Positions 8,538 to 17,113 of a stretch of DNA of 64,000 nt are shown one piece after another. Source of the DNA: Halocatena marina. GTDB lineage: Archaea; Halobacteriota; Halobacteria; Halobacteriales; Haloarculaceae. The position numbers and the translations under genes were made by a program. The notes below the pieces were generated by a model, which searched no databases, was not told the DNA's origin, and was given only the letters and a program-made list of their open reading frames with translations. Positions within the stretch are counted from its first letter, which is position 1. Each line of letters opens with the position of its first letter. The stretch is taken from positions 1,178,001 through 1,242,000 of the forward strand of contig NZ_JALLPK010000001.1 in assembly GCF_023276375.1 (NCBI RefSeq), given 5' to 3'.

Positions 8538-9680
8538 CTACAGTTCGTTCAATTTTCGTAACAATTCACCCCGATACCGCTCGTCGCTTCGTTTCCCTTT
8601 TAATTCTAGAACATTACGCTCAAACTTATCGAGCGCGAGCGACAGCGCATCCTCCGCTCCGTACCCTTCCCCTGTTCCGGCTATCGAATCTTGATCGCTC
8701 CAGAGTCGCACCTGACACCTGATGAGATTCGTGTTTCGGAACTCTTCGTGATGCTCTTGTAATTTCACATGGACGTGATACACATTCATCGATTCGTGCT
8801 TCGTTACGATGTCCTCGATCCGATCGTGTATCTGTTGTTTAGTCGTCGTTCGGAGGAGTTCGGCATTCGTAATCTGAACATCAAGTACGTCTTCTTCGGT
8901 GTAGGTAAGCGCACGCAAAACGTCGGTCTTCGTAAGCACTCCGGCGACGAGCTCATCATACTCGGGGGTAACGATGAGTCCATCGTACCCTCGATCGAGC
9001 ATCGTTGTGACGGCTTCATCGACCGTTGTCTCTAGTGTCGTCGTTTCGACCGGGGAGCTCATGAAGTCATAGACTGGCACTTCCAAGAGGCGTTCTGTAT
9101 CGCTAGCGCGGTTACCCTTGTGCGGTTGATCTGGGTCTCGAACGATGAATTCTGCAAGGTCGTCAGTCGTTATAATCCCTGTGAGCGTTCCGTCATCCTC
9201 AACAACCGGAAGCCGAGAGATGCCGTGCTCTCGAAGACGATTGAGTGACTCACCAAGAGTTGCGTCTTCAGTAATCGCGATCACGTCAGAGGTGTGAATG
9301 TCACTCACTGAAAGCACAGAGAGATTCTCACGGACAGCCGCTATTATCGAGTCAGCGGTAATACATCCCCAAAGTTCGCCTTGTTGTGTGACCGGGGCGA
9401 GTACTGTCCTATTTTCAACAAGTAACCGGGCGGCTTCTCGGACGTTCGTTGACCGATCAATAGTGGGAACGGATCGGACAACAGACTGGGCATTCGTGTC
9501 GTCGTCGTACTGTGAACGAAGCAGGTCTCGTGGTTGGATCGCACCGAGACAATCATCATCTTCGACAACGAGCACGCCGTCTTGGTGCGTGTCCGACGTG
9601 AACGTCGATCGAACTTTTCCTAACCGCGTTTCTGGAGCAACTGTCAAGCACTGCTGGGTCGCGATGTCCGAAATGTCCAT
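8538..9680 (-). CDS. Four-CBS-domain protein fused to an HPF/RaiA ribosome-hibernation domain
   Basis: About 380 residues. Seen: two CBS pairs (about 1-120 and 130-280, with the repeated pattern LPVVEDDGTLTGIITTDDLAEF), then a C-terminal domain (about 300-380: NVYHVHVKLQEHHEEF, CQVRLW, EDALSLALDKFERNVLELK) resembling the ribosome-hibernation factor HPF/RaiA/YfiA. CBS domains sense adenine nucleotides or related ligands, so the fusion could couple energy status to ribosome dormancy; that role is inferred. The frame is open to 9854, but the ATG at 9680 (MDISDIATQQ) starts the first CBS domain directly and the extra 58 residues are unlike protein. Confidence 0.85.
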   Translation of the reverse strand: MDISDIATQQCLTVAPETRLGKVRSTFTSDTHQDGVLVVEDDDCLGAIQPRDLLRSQYDDDTNAQSVVRSVPTIDRSTNVREAARLLVENRTVLAPVTQQGELWGCITADSIIAAVRENLSVLSVSDIHTSDVIAITEDATLGESLNRLREHGISRLPVVEDDGTLTGIITTDDLAEFIVRDPDQPHKGNRASDTERLLEVPVYDFMSSPVETTTLETTVDEAVTTMLDRGYDGLIVTPEYDELVAGVLTKTDVLRALTYTEEDVLDVQITNAELLRTTTKQQIHDRIEDIVTKHESMNVYHVHVKLQEHHEEFRNTNLIRCQVRLWSDQDSIAGTGEGYGAEDALSLALDKFERNVLELKGKRSDERYRGELLRKLNEL

Positions 9681-9900
9681 GGATGGAACATAACTCGTCG
9701 GCCGAACATGAAATGTAGCCCTGCAGAGACAAGCCTGTCCGACCGTGGATGCGGATCTTCTTTCGCAGTTTGTGCCGGTCAACAGTAGTGCTGTGCTGGA
9801 AATGCTAATGCGAGTAATTTGCGTTATTCTCAGTGCGATAACCGTACTGATCACAGACGCGCTCGGTCTGAAGTCAGATGATCAGAGACCGAAACCGTTG

Positions 9901-10428
9901 TTAGGCCGTCGCTTCGACCGGTGTTTCTTCGAGCACTCGAATGAACTCGCGCATAAATGCAGGCATATCGTCAGGATATCGTGACGTGACAAGGTTATCG
10001 TCGATGACGACCTCCTGATCTTTAAACGTCGCTCCGGCGTTTTCGACATCGATGTCGAGTGGCCAGTAGGCGGTTGCATTCCGTCCTTCGAGCACATCTG
10101 CACTGATGAGCAACTGTGCACCGTGACAGACCGACGCGATCGGCTTACTTGCGTCATCGAACGCGGTAATCAGCTCTTTCGCCTCTGGCGCTTCTGTACG
10201 GAGACTCTCTGGTGCGCGACCGCCGGGGATGACGAGAAAGTCGTAGTTGCCCGCAGCCGCATCCTCAATCTGCATATCGGCCTCGAATGCTTGCCCGTGT
10301 TTGCTCTCGAACGATCCGCCGTCGGGTGTTGCGACGTCGATTTCGAACCCCGCTTCGCGGAGTCGGTACAGGGGGTACGTGAACTCTGCGTCTTCGAACC
10401 CGTCACCAGTTATGATCAATCCGTTCAT
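9901..10428 (-). CDS. DJ-1/PfpI family protein
   Basis: 175-residue class-I glutamine-amidotransferase-like protein of the DJ-1/PfpI group (proteases, glyoxalases or proposed deglycases acting on methylglyoxal-modified molecules). Seen: GDGFEDAEFTYPLYRLREAG at the N-terminus, the FLVIPGGRAPESLR loop, and the nucleophile elbow ASVCHGAQLL with the reactive Cys. The start at 10428 (MNGLI) matches the family; the 24-residue upstream extension is rejected. It stands alone between the CBS-HPF and DUF5789 genes. The actual activity cannot be assigned within this family. Confidence 0.9.
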   Translation of the reverse strand: MNGLIITGDGFEDAEFTYPLYRLREAGFEIDVATPDGGSFESKHGQAFEADMQIEDAAAGNYDFLVIPGGRAPESLRTEAPEAKELITAFDDASKPIASVCHGAQLLISADVLEGRNATAYWPLDIDVENAGATFKDQEVVIDDNLVTSRYPDDMPAFMREFIRVLEETPVEATA

Positions 10429-10615
10429 ACCATTTCGTGCTTGCTGCGTGAGCTCCATAAACGCCGAGGTGGCATACGCAATGCATCTAGCGGGAGGCAC
10501 ACAATATGATCTCTCACGTCATCAGGGGGCTGTTACTGAAGTGGGTTTCCAGAGACGGTATACGAGTTCGAACTCATGCTTGATCGTGGCTGTTCACACT
10601 GTTCTGTGCTGTCAG

Positions 10616-10942
10616 TCACAGTGATTCTGGATCCTCCTCTTCGCTCGTGCCGGTCATCGACGTGCCACGGTCTGTATACTCGCCACGACCGACTGCCTCG
10701 TCTCCGACCATATTGAACACTGCTTGACGTACTGATTCTGCTGATTCGTACGATTCATCCCCAAGTGGCTCAAGAACCTCATCGAATCTCTGTGTGCCAT
10801 CCTGAAGCTCTAGTTCGTAGTGTCCGTACGCATCAATGAGTTCCTGACTCGTGGCTGGATACTCGTGTGCGTCGATTTTCTCGCCGAGTTCGCCGAAATC
10901 GACCCCCTGCTCTCTGTTATCGGTACTGTTGGAATCCGTCAT
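10616..10942 (-). CDS. DUF5789-like haloarchaeal protein
   Basis: A 108-residue acidic, soluble protein. The pattern YPATSQELIDAYGHYELELQ ... LEPLGDESYESAESVRQAVFNMVGDEAVGR matches what I recall of the haloarchaeal DUF5789 family, related in shape to DUF2795. The disordered N- and C-termini are rich in Asp/Glu/Ser/Thr. Function unknown. It is monocistronic on the minus strand, divergent from the GYD gene. Confidence 0.75.
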   Translation of the reverse strand: MTDSNSTDNREQGVDFGELGEKIDAHEYPATSQELIDAYGHYELELQDGTQRFDEVLEPLGDESYESAESVRQAVFNMVGDEAVGRGEYTDRGTSMTGTSEEEDPESL

Positions 10943-11181
10943 TTGTCATCGCCTCGTATTCTCGAACACGAGGGAACCCTAAATCGCTTGTGCCTATCAG
11001 CACCCAGCGCCATTGGCTGTGAGACGTTTTCTTTTGCTGTACGCGTGCAATCGTGGACGTTCCCGTTACAAATGGGATTCATCGATAACTGATCAAGCAC
11101 GCAGATAACCGATTTAAAAGGCACGATTAGGATGCAAGGGACCCTCTTTTACTGAGTCCACCTGTACAATCAGCCACAACC

Positions 11182-11469
11182 ATGCAGACGTATATTTGCC
11201 AAATAGACGTTAATGAGCGTGAATACCAGAACCCCCAAGAGTTAGTGTCGGTGTGGGGGACTGTACACGAGGATATCGAACGCCTCGGGGGGGATGTCAG
11301 ATCAACGTATGCCGTCCTCGGAAATTTTGATTTTCACCTCATTGTTGATGTTCCCGATGATGAGGTCGCTTTTCAAATTTCTCAATCAATCGAACGCTAC
11401 GGTCTCAACACGACGACTGTGCGCGCGCTTCCCCTTGAGCGAATTAGTGATCTCGTCGACGATATCTAA
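11182..11469 (+). CDS. GYD-domain-like small protein
   Basis: A 95-residue protein with a ferredoxin-like, dimeric alpha+beta-barrel pattern: first strand MQTYICQIDVN, helix ELVSVWGTVHEDIERLGGDV, strands STYAVLGNFDFHLIVDVPDDEVAFQISQSIE, end TTTVRALPLE. This agrees with the GYD family (function unknown, often near mono-oxygenase-like proteins). The start ATG follows directly after the 5' spacer. It is followed 90 nt later by the wHTH/tryptophan-module gene, so co-transcription is possible. Confidence 0.75.
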   Translation: MQTYICQIDVNEREYQNPQELVSVWGTVHEDIERLGGDVRSTYAVLGNFDFHLIVDVPDDEVAFQISQSIERYGLNTTTVRALPLERISDLVDDI

Positions 11470-11559
11470 GTTTCTTCTCGTGAAGGTCCATCTCACTGCG
11501 AGACGGTCCGTCCCGAACCTCCAACAGGCTCAATTGTCGTGACGGTGTATGAACAATAG

Positions 11560-12417
11560 ATGGGGCTTACGCTCACAACACGGGATCGGATCGTGCTTCG
11601 CTTGCTCGCCGAAGCTCCAGTGAGTTGTAATGAGATCGCTGCAACTGTCGAATGGTCCGCCACTGATCTCGAAGGTCGACTCGAAAGCCTCGAAGAGAAC
11701 GGGCTGCTGTGGGAGCGAGACAACGGAACATACACCCTCACCGGGAGTGGCTTCCGCGTTCTCGAAACATCGGGCAGTGACAACAGAGACTGTCAGATTG
11801 ATGTCTCGGACCAGATCCAACAAACAATAGGAGAGTTGAATCTCCGGCCGGATCGAGCGAAAGCGGTCCAAAGCGCGGCTGCGTTTCTCCAGTATTGGGG
11901 TCAAGCAAGCGAGAGTGAGATCATCGACGGGATCTACAGCGAACGTCCCAGTGGATACGAATCGGCTGATGGGTGGTGGCAGACGTTTATGCGAGAAACA
12001 CTCGCCAGCCTTCCAGACATCAAGCCGCCAACGAACGGTGCTACCGTCTGGCAGTACGCTGGGACTCCCGAGATCGAAGAGCACACTGAGGATGGTCGAA
12101 GCTTTCTCGAGAGCTCTCCCACGTCGTATGGAAGCGTCAAACACGCGCTCGAAACGCTCGCCCTCACGGCCGATCAGCGAGCAGCTGTCCACGCAGCGTT
12201 CGTCGTGCTTCGTCACAACAGCACGGCCAGCGAAACAGCGCTCAAGCGCGAGAGCTACGAGCGGGTAAAACCTACCACTATGTCTGCAGAGGCGTGGTGG
12301 AGTCTGCGTATCGAGCCCATTCTCCAGAAACTTCCGGGTATCGAGCGAGTAGACGAACAAACGTTCCACTACACCGGCGATGACGTTGGATCGGGGCAGC
12401 ACCCAGACTCAGAATGA
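11560..12417 (+). CDS. Winged-helix protein with two copies of a tryptophan-rich module
   Basis: A 285-residue protein. Residues about 3-70 form a winged helix (TTRDRIVLRLLAEAPVSCNEIAATVEW ... LEENGLLWERDNGTYTLTGSGFRVLE). Two copies of a module of about 75 residues follow (about 95-170 and 200-280). Each has a helix RAxAVxxAAxxL, then Y..(Y/M)SA(D/E)(G/A)WW, then LxxLPxI and an aromatic-x-Y-x-G end. A third copy forms the C-terminus of the regulator at 42108-42689. I do not know a name for the module. DNA binding is likely from the N-terminus; the module role (ligand, dimer or DNA contact) is unknown. Confidence 0.8.
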   Translation: MGLTLTTRDRIVLRLLAEAPVSCNEIAATVEWSATDLEGRLESLEENGLLWERDNGTYTLTGSGFRVLETSGSDNRDCQIDVSDQIQQTIGELNLRPDRAKAVQSAAAFLQYWGQASESEIIDGIYSERPSGYESADGWWQTFMRETLASLPDIKPPTNGATVWQYAGTPEIEEHTEDGRSFLESSPTSYGSVKHALETLALTADQRAAVHAAFVVLRHNSTASETALKRESYERVKPTTMSAEAWWSLRIEPILQKLPGIERVDEQTFHYTGDDVGSGQHPDSE

Positions 12418-12611
12418 ATTAGTTACTATCTATTCACGTACGAACGTCCGGTCCCTTGCTTTCCGAAGCACTCGAGCAAGACGAACTGTAATTGGTTAGC
12501 GTCTAGCCACGTCGTATTCGACCCACACGTAGGTGTCACTTCATAGTACGAGCAATCGATTAATCGCCTGTCAGTCAGAAAACCCCGCTCGAATCTTCGC
12601 TGCGCAGGCGA
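12418..12611. other. Intergenic spacer without recognised feature
   Basis: About 190 bases between the tryptophan-module gene and a possible 63-residue small gene; no gene or RNA structure was recognised. Confidence 0.5.
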
Positions 12612-12803
12612 GTGCAGGCACTACACTCACTAAATGTGGATCGGAAACACCCACGCACGGCAAAAGTCACAAAGCTGGACAACGACGGCCGTCCGGTACT
12701 CAAAAATTGTGGCTGTTGTGGGGAGCGCACGGTTGGAATCGGAATTGATCTCCTCCGGCGTACGAGAGTGAGAACAGACGATACACGGTACACAACGTGG
12801 TAA
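12612..12803 (+). CDS. Possible small Cys-rich protein
   Basis: A 63-residue frame starting at GTG 12612 (or GTG 12636, 55 residues). The second half, LDNDGRPVLKNCGCCGERTVG, has a CxCC cluster, and the end is Arg-rich and basic. It stops only 5 nt before the ATG of the 12809 gene, an operon-like spacing that supports it. Codon third positions are mixed, so it may still be chance. No family recognised. Confidence 0.35.
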   Translation: MQALHSLNVDRKHPRTAKVTKLDNDGRPVLKNCGCCGERTVGIGIDLLRRTRVRTDDTRYTTW

Positions 12804-12808
12804 TTGAT

Positions 12809-13078
12809 ATGGCAGACAACCCCAGGATCAATACGGTTGCAACGGAAGATGACTACATCCACGTCCAGTTTAGAGAGCCGAATCAATTCGATGAGATTCG
12901 GACACCGGATTGGGCCTCGAACGCGGCCCAGTCAGTGTCAGACGGTGCCAAGGTTCGGACTGGGAAACGAGAAGACAGCAACGACTGGATGGTCGAATCC
13001 GTCTTGCTCGAAAAGCACATCGGGGAGGAAAAAGCACGAGAGCAAGCGACAGACATTATCGAAAAGATCGAATCGTGA
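12809..13078 (+). CDS. Small conserved haloarchaeal protein, unknown function
   Basis: An 89-residue acidic protein starting at MADNPRINTV; the upstream ATG at 12797 adds four residues. Pattern: a beta-rich first half (VATEDDYIHVQFREPNQFDEIRT), then WASNAAQSVSDGAKVRTGKREDSNDWMVESVLLEK and a C-terminal helix REQATDIIEKIES. The mixed strand/helix pattern resembles haloarchaeal stress-associated small proteins, but I cannot assign a family. It lies just upstream of Mn catalase. Confidence 0.75.
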   Translation: MADNPRINTVATEDDYIHVQFREPNQFDEIRTPDWASNAAQSVSDGAKVRTGKREDSNDWMVESVLLEKHIGEEKAREQATDIIEKIES

Positions 13079-13283
13079 GTGGATACGGTGGTCGTTCTTT
13101 CTTGCAGAGGTACGCCCGAGACACAGTGCGTTTAGCAGTCCGCTCTCTGCCGGACAGAGTCAACGTGCTCGCTCGTCGAGCGGATTGAGTAGACACTCGA
13201 CCGATAGCGAGTATCGTTCGTCCCTCACACATGCAAGCAGCGGAGTTAGACAGGAAAGGGCCGAGTGTTGGATTGAGGCAACG

Positions 13284-14093
13284 ATGTTCTTTCATGAAAA
13301 CTCACTCCAGTACGAAGTTGAGGTAGAGCAGCCAGATCCGTACTTCGCAAAGATGCTCCAGCAGGCAATTGGCGGAGCCGAAGGCGAAATGCGTGTCGCG
13401 CTCCAGTACATGTTTCAGGCGTTCGCAGTGCCACAAGAGAAACAGGAATATCGAAATCTCTTGATGGAAACCGCGGTCGAAGAGCTCGGTCACATCGAGA
13501 TGCTAGCGACTGCCGTCACTAAGAACCTCGAGGGCGCTCGTGACGAACAGATTGAGGATGCGCGCGAAGACCCCGTGATTGCAGCGATGTTGGACGGTGG
13601 ACAGCCTCGTCAAGCACTCTCTGCGGGACTTCACGCAATGCCAGTTGACAGCAACGGCGTGCCGTTCAGTGGTGGGTATGTTGTCGCAAGCGGAAATCTC
13701 GCGGCAGATATGTACGCGAACGTTATGGCCGAATCCACGGGCCGACTCCTCGCGACGCGACTCTACGAGATCACGGACGATCCCGGGATGGAACACATGC
13801 TTGAGTACCTCATTGCGCGCGATACGATGCACCAGAATCAATGGCACGCAGCTCTTGAAACTATGGACGATCACATCCCTGTCCCGGCCAGCTTCCCGCA
13901 GGAGAAAGAGAATCAGGACGTGAACTATCAGTTCATGTCGACGTTCAAAGAAGAGCACAGTAATCCACGACAACGCTGGACCGAAGGCGAATCCATCGAC
14001 GGGAAAAGTGAATTTTCCTATGGCCGCCAGCCCGGTATCGATACCGCCGATATCGAGGAAATGATCGACGAGATGTACAACGAAGCGAACTGA
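13284..14093 (+). CDS. Manganese catalase
   Basis: Non-heme dimanganese catalase (2 H2O2 to 2 H2O + O2). Seen: a ferritin-like four-helix bundle with metal-ligand motifs GAEGEMRVALQYMFQAF, ETAVEELGHIEML, MAESTGRLLATRLYE and ARDTMHQNQWHAALE, which supply the Glu and His ligands. It has 269 residues, normal for the family. The ATG at 13284 (MFFHENSLQYE) is correct: the open frame extends upstream through the 12809 gene, but that part is a shadow of it. The downstream DUF2243 membrane gene starts 37 nt later and is probably co-transcribed. Confidence 0.94.
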   Translation: MFFHENSLQYEVEVEQPDPYFAKMLQQAIGGAEGEMRVALQYMFQAFAVPQEKQEYRNLLMETAVEELGHIEMLATAVTKNLEGARDEQIEDAREDPVIAAMLDGGQPRQALSAGLHAMPVDSNGVPFSGGYVVASGNLAADMYANVMAESTGRLLATRLYEITDDPGMEHMLEYLIARDTMHQNQWHAALETMDDHIPVPASFPQEKENQDVNYQFMSTFKEEHSNPRQRWTEGESIDGKSEFSYGRQPGIDTADIEEMIDEMYNEAN

Positions 14094-14129
14094 GATCACG
14101 CCGACACCACAAACGATCCGTTCCAATCT

Positions 14130-14654
14130 ATGGACAGGCAAGAGAGACAGCGGCCCAATCGATCGCGCGAAGCCGCGACGAATGTGCCGGCACGAGCACT
14201 TTTTGCGGCTGGAATCTTCGGATTTGGATTCAGTGGTCTCATCGACGTGATTGTGCTCCACCACATTCTCCAGTGGCACCATCTCGTATCAGCGATCTAT
14301 CCGATGACCACGCTCAGTGGGCTTCGGATGAACATCTTTGCGGATGGATTGTTCTCGATCGGAATGATACTCGTGATGGGGATCGGCGGGGGTCTCGTGT
14401 GGCGATCCGAGCGACGAACTAGTGTTCCGTTAGCGTTCCGGCCGCTGGCTGGGGCAGCTGTGATCGGTCTTGGGGTGTTCGATCTCTTCGATGTCGTTGT
14501 GAACCACGCAGTGTTAGGGCTTCATCACGCAGTATCCCGCGGAGGTAGATACGATCCCCATTGGGCCATAGTGAGCATCGGCATCATTCTTGTTGGCGTT
14601 TACGTCTATCGAACAGGGCTGAAAAATGAACGGGGAGCAGTGGACAACTCGTGA
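14130..14654 (+). CDS. DUF2243 membrane protein
   Basis: A 174-residue membrane protein with about four transmembrane segments. The first hydrophobic block, GFGFSGLIDVIVLHHILQWHH, with paired His residues in the membrane, is the DUF2243 hallmark; a similar His-bearing segment DLFDVVVNHAVLGLHHAV occurs in the second half, suggesting internal duplication and possibly metal or heme ligation. Function unknown. It sits 37 nt after Mn catalase, which suggests an oxidative-stress context. Confidence 0.85.
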   Translation: MDRQERQRPNRSREAATNVPARALFAAGIFGFGFSGLIDVIVLHHILQWHHLVSAIYPMTTLSGLRMNIFADGLFSIGMILVMGIGGGLVWRSERRTSVPLAFRPLAGAAVIGLGVFDLFDVVVNHAVLGLHHAVSRGGRYDPHWAIVSIGIILVGVYVYRTGLKNERGAVDNS

Positions 14655-14678
14655 CGACTCGAAACGAGCGAGTGCAAC

Positions 14679-14867
14679 GTGATTCATAGCCCTTCCGTGC
14701 TCGTGTGGTTGCTATTGGTGTCCGTACCGCTTCATGGCAGGGTATCGTCTCCGCCGGTTCCCCACTGGGTAGTGCTTATCATTGCTGTGCTCGGTCTCTG
14801 GCTGATCATCGGAGGTGGTGTGTTGCTCGTCGATCGACTGCTCGACCGGCTTCTGAGCACGAGCTGA
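14679..14867 (+). CDS. Possible small membrane protein
   Basis: A 62-residue frame from GTG at 14679 with two hydrophobic stretches (VLVWLLLVSVPLHG and WVVLIIAVLGLWLIIGGGVLLV) followed by an amphipathic tail LLDRLLSTS. It begins 24 nt after DUF2243 and ends 14 nt before the convergent sulfite-oxidase gene. The spacing and clean two-helix profile support a real gene in the catalase/DUF2243 operon, but there is no homologue I can name. Confidence 0.5.
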   Translation: MIHSPSVLVWLLLVSVPLHGRVSSPPVPHWVVLIIAVLGLWLIIGGGVLLVDRLLDRLLSTS

Positions 14868-14881
14868 TCCACAAAGCGGAC

Positions 14882-16129
14882 TCAGTCAGCGATTGTTATT
14901 GATACGCCGAGTGGAACATAGGCATTGTTTCCGTAGCCCTTCTCATTCCAGGGATACCGATTCGATTCGATTCCGCGGAGTCCCTCCTCCGGAGCTGAAA
15001 CGGTCGCTGGCTGACGCCGTCCTTTTTCATCAGTTGCTCGTGAAAGGAGTGTATACTCTCCCTGTGGAGCGTTCCAGACGTAGCGAAACTTTCGTACGGA
15101 ATGACTGCCGAGATCGGGACCGATAAACTCAGCGTCATGCCACGTGTCACCACCATCCACCGAGACGTCGACACTCTCGACCGCATCGTCGCCGGACCAT
15201 GCAATGCCAGTGATTTCAACACAATTGTCAGGGGACGTGAAGATCTCATCGCCATCCGTCGGTGACGTAATGAGCGACTTGGTCAGTTGATCGAAGAGGT
15301 AAGCATTTTCAATTTCATCGGGGCTTAGCAGCTGTTCGTGGGTATCGAACACATCAAGTGAGGAGTATCGCTTTGGTTTTTCGTCCTGTGCCGGGATAAT
15401 GCGATACGAGGATTGCTGGTACTTGGTGTAGTCACGACCGTTGTTCGACTTCCACGCCTCACCCGAGACCATGCAATCCATCACGTGCAGTCGTTCGACC
15501 CACTTTACACTGTTATTTCCGAACCAGCCTGGGACGAGTAACCGTATTGGATAGCCGTGCTCGGGGGTCATCGGTACGCCATTCATCTCGTAGGCTAACA
15601 GGCAGTCGTCCACAATTTTTGACATTGGGATCGAGCGACAAAATACGTCTTCGTCGTCGATTGCTTCCCCACCCATGATAGAAAGCCAGAAACCGTCGTC
15701 TGTTACAGCCCCATATTCGTGAAGGATTTCCCGGACTGGTGTGCCGGTCCAAATGGCATTGCCAACTGCACCCGTGGTCCACTGATCTCCCGCAGCAGCT
15801 GGCTCGAAATACGCTCGACCGTTGCCCGAACACTCCATCATGTGAACCACTGATTCGGTTGCGTACTCGTGTTTGATTTCGGCGATCGAGAGTTCAGTCT
15901 CCTCATCGACCAGACCGGTCAGCGATATTTCCCACTCAGCTTCGTCGATTTGTGGGGTGCGATGGTGATTTCGGATATAGTGTTCCTCTCGTGGCGTGAG
16001 ATAACTCTCAAGTTGGCTTCGAGACGCCACTTGCGCGTTTTCCGGCTTCGCCGAAAGGACCTCCAATCCGGGATATCTTTCGGAGAATGGTTGCTGTTCT
16101 GTGTTCTTCGCCGAATCATCGTCGGTCAT
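14882..16129 (-). CDS. Sulfite-oxidase-family molybdopterin oxidoreductase 2
   Basis: Paralogue of the 7099-8382 protein with the same two-domain layout: Moco domain with Mo-ligating Cys100 (VHMMECSGNGR), motif RLLVPGWFGNNSVKWVERLH, and C-terminal dimerisation domain with DVSVDGGDTWHDAEFIGP. No heme domain and no secretion signal, so probably cytoplasmic. The ATG at 16129 (MTDDDSA) is preferred; the frame allows five more residues. It is convergent with the small membrane gene and divergent from the Bat-type regulator. Its distinct substrate is unknown. Confidence 0.9.
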   Translation of the reverse strand: MTDDDSAKNTEQQPFSERYPGLEVLSAKPENAQVASRSQLESYLTPREEHYIRNHHRTPQIDEAEWEISLTGLVDEETELSIAEIKHEYATESVVHMMECSGNGRAYFEPAAAGDQWTTGAVGNAIWTGTPVREILHEYGAVTDDGFWLSIMGGEAIDDEDVFCRSIPMSKIVDDCLLAYEMNGVPMTPEHGYPIRLLVPGWFGNNSVKWVERLHVMDCMVSGEAWKSNNGRDYTKYQQSSYRIIPAQDEKPKRYSSLDVFDTHEQLLSPDEIENAYLFDQLTKSLITSPTDGDEIFTSPDNCVEITGIAWSGDDAVESVDVSVDGGDTWHDAEFIGPDLGSHSVRKFRYVWNAPQGEYTLLSRATDEKGRRQPATVSAPEEGLRGIESNRYPWNEKGYGNNAYVPLGVSITIAD

Positions 16130-16381
16130 AGCACGGTAGATCACGATACGGAGGATTTCCCGTGTTTTGCTTGCAGTCGAATGTAACTACACAGCTGTAT
16201 CATACAACAATCACAAACTACTGTAATTTGTGCAACATTTTTCGAACGTCTCGAAGAGAGCAACAAGGGATCTGTCTTCGGCTATCCTTTGGGCACCGTG
16301 GCAAGCGATTGTGAAGGAAAGTTCGGTTTCGAGCCAGAAGCGTGTCACTCCAGATACAACGACAATGTTCTGGTAGACAAC

Positions 16382-16412
16382 GCTATATTGGGTAGACGTC
16401 TTCTTATTAGTA
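16382..16412 (+). promoter_or_regulatory. TATA box for the Bat-type regulator
   Basis: GCTATATT at 16382-16389 lies about 25 nt before the ATG at 16412, the distance expected for a leaderless haloarchaeal transcript. It helped choose this start over the frame's extension to 16289. Confidence 0.45.
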
Positions 16413-17083
16413 TGGCTACAGTTATTCAAGCTCGTATTCCAGTCGATCAATTTGCACTCACTGAAACGTTCCAGAGCTGTCCTGATGTGATTTTCGAGTG
16501 TGAACGCATCGTTGAGAGCTCACAGACCAGCGTCATGCCGCTCATTAGAATATGGGCCAGCGACACTCCCCGCCAGACGCTTGAGGCGGCCCTCTCGGAT
16601 GACCCCTCTGTCGCAGAGTACACATTGATTGCAGACTACGAAGACGAGTGGCTCTATCGAATGGAATGGACGAGACACATTCAGTTGATCCTCACGATGC
16701 TCACGAATGCTGAGGCGATTATCCGTAATGTCTACGGAACCAGTAGTGGCTGGTCTCTCCAAATTCTGTTTCCGACCCGTGACGAACTCACAGTCACGTA
16801 CGAGTTCTGTGGCGAGCACGACCTCTCATTCGATGTGGTTTTGATTCGAGATTTCGACAACGATCAGTTTGATTCTCGCTATACGCTCACCCACGAACAG
16901 TACGAAGCGCTGATGCGTGGCTTCGAGCACGGCTATTTCGCTGTGCCTCGTGATATCACCGCCGAAGAGTTGGCGGACGATCTCAAAATCTCTCACCAAG
17001 CACTCTCAGAACGGTTTCGACGCGCACACGCTGCTCTCATCGAAGATACACTCGTCGGACGACCCATTCGACGTCCTCGGTGA
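16412..17083 (+). CDS. Bat-type transcriptional regulator (HTH_10)
   Basis: A 223-residue regulator of the bacterio-opsin-activator class. Seen: an N-terminal ligand/sensor half (about 1-150, a GAF/BAT-like alpha+beta domain without obvious cofactor residues) and a C-terminal HTH_10 domain (about 165-220: LTHEQYEALMRGFEHGYFAVPRDITAEELADDL then KISHQALSERFRRAHAALIEDTL). Start at ATG 16412 (MATVIQARIP). Divergent from sulfite-oxidase-like gene 2, which it might control; this is inference. Confidence 0.87.
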   Translation: MATVIQARIPVDQFALTETFQSCPDVIFECERIVESSQTSVMPLIRIWASDTPRQTLEAALSDDPSVAEYTLIADYEDEWLYRMEWTRHIQLILTMLTNAEAIIRNVYGTSSGWSLQILFPTRDELTVTYEFCGEHDLSFDVVLIRDFDNDQFDSRYTLTHEQYEALMRGFEHGYFAVPRDITAEELADDLKISHQALSERFRRAHAALIEDTLVGRPIRRPR

Positions 17084-17113
17084 GAACATTTGCTAGTAGT
17101 GAGACGTGTGTAA

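Noticed and set aside
12804..13283. Upstream extension of the Mn catalase frame
   Set aside because: It shadows the 12809-13078 gene in another frame, and its residues are unlike catalase; the ATG at 13284 begins the conserved domain.
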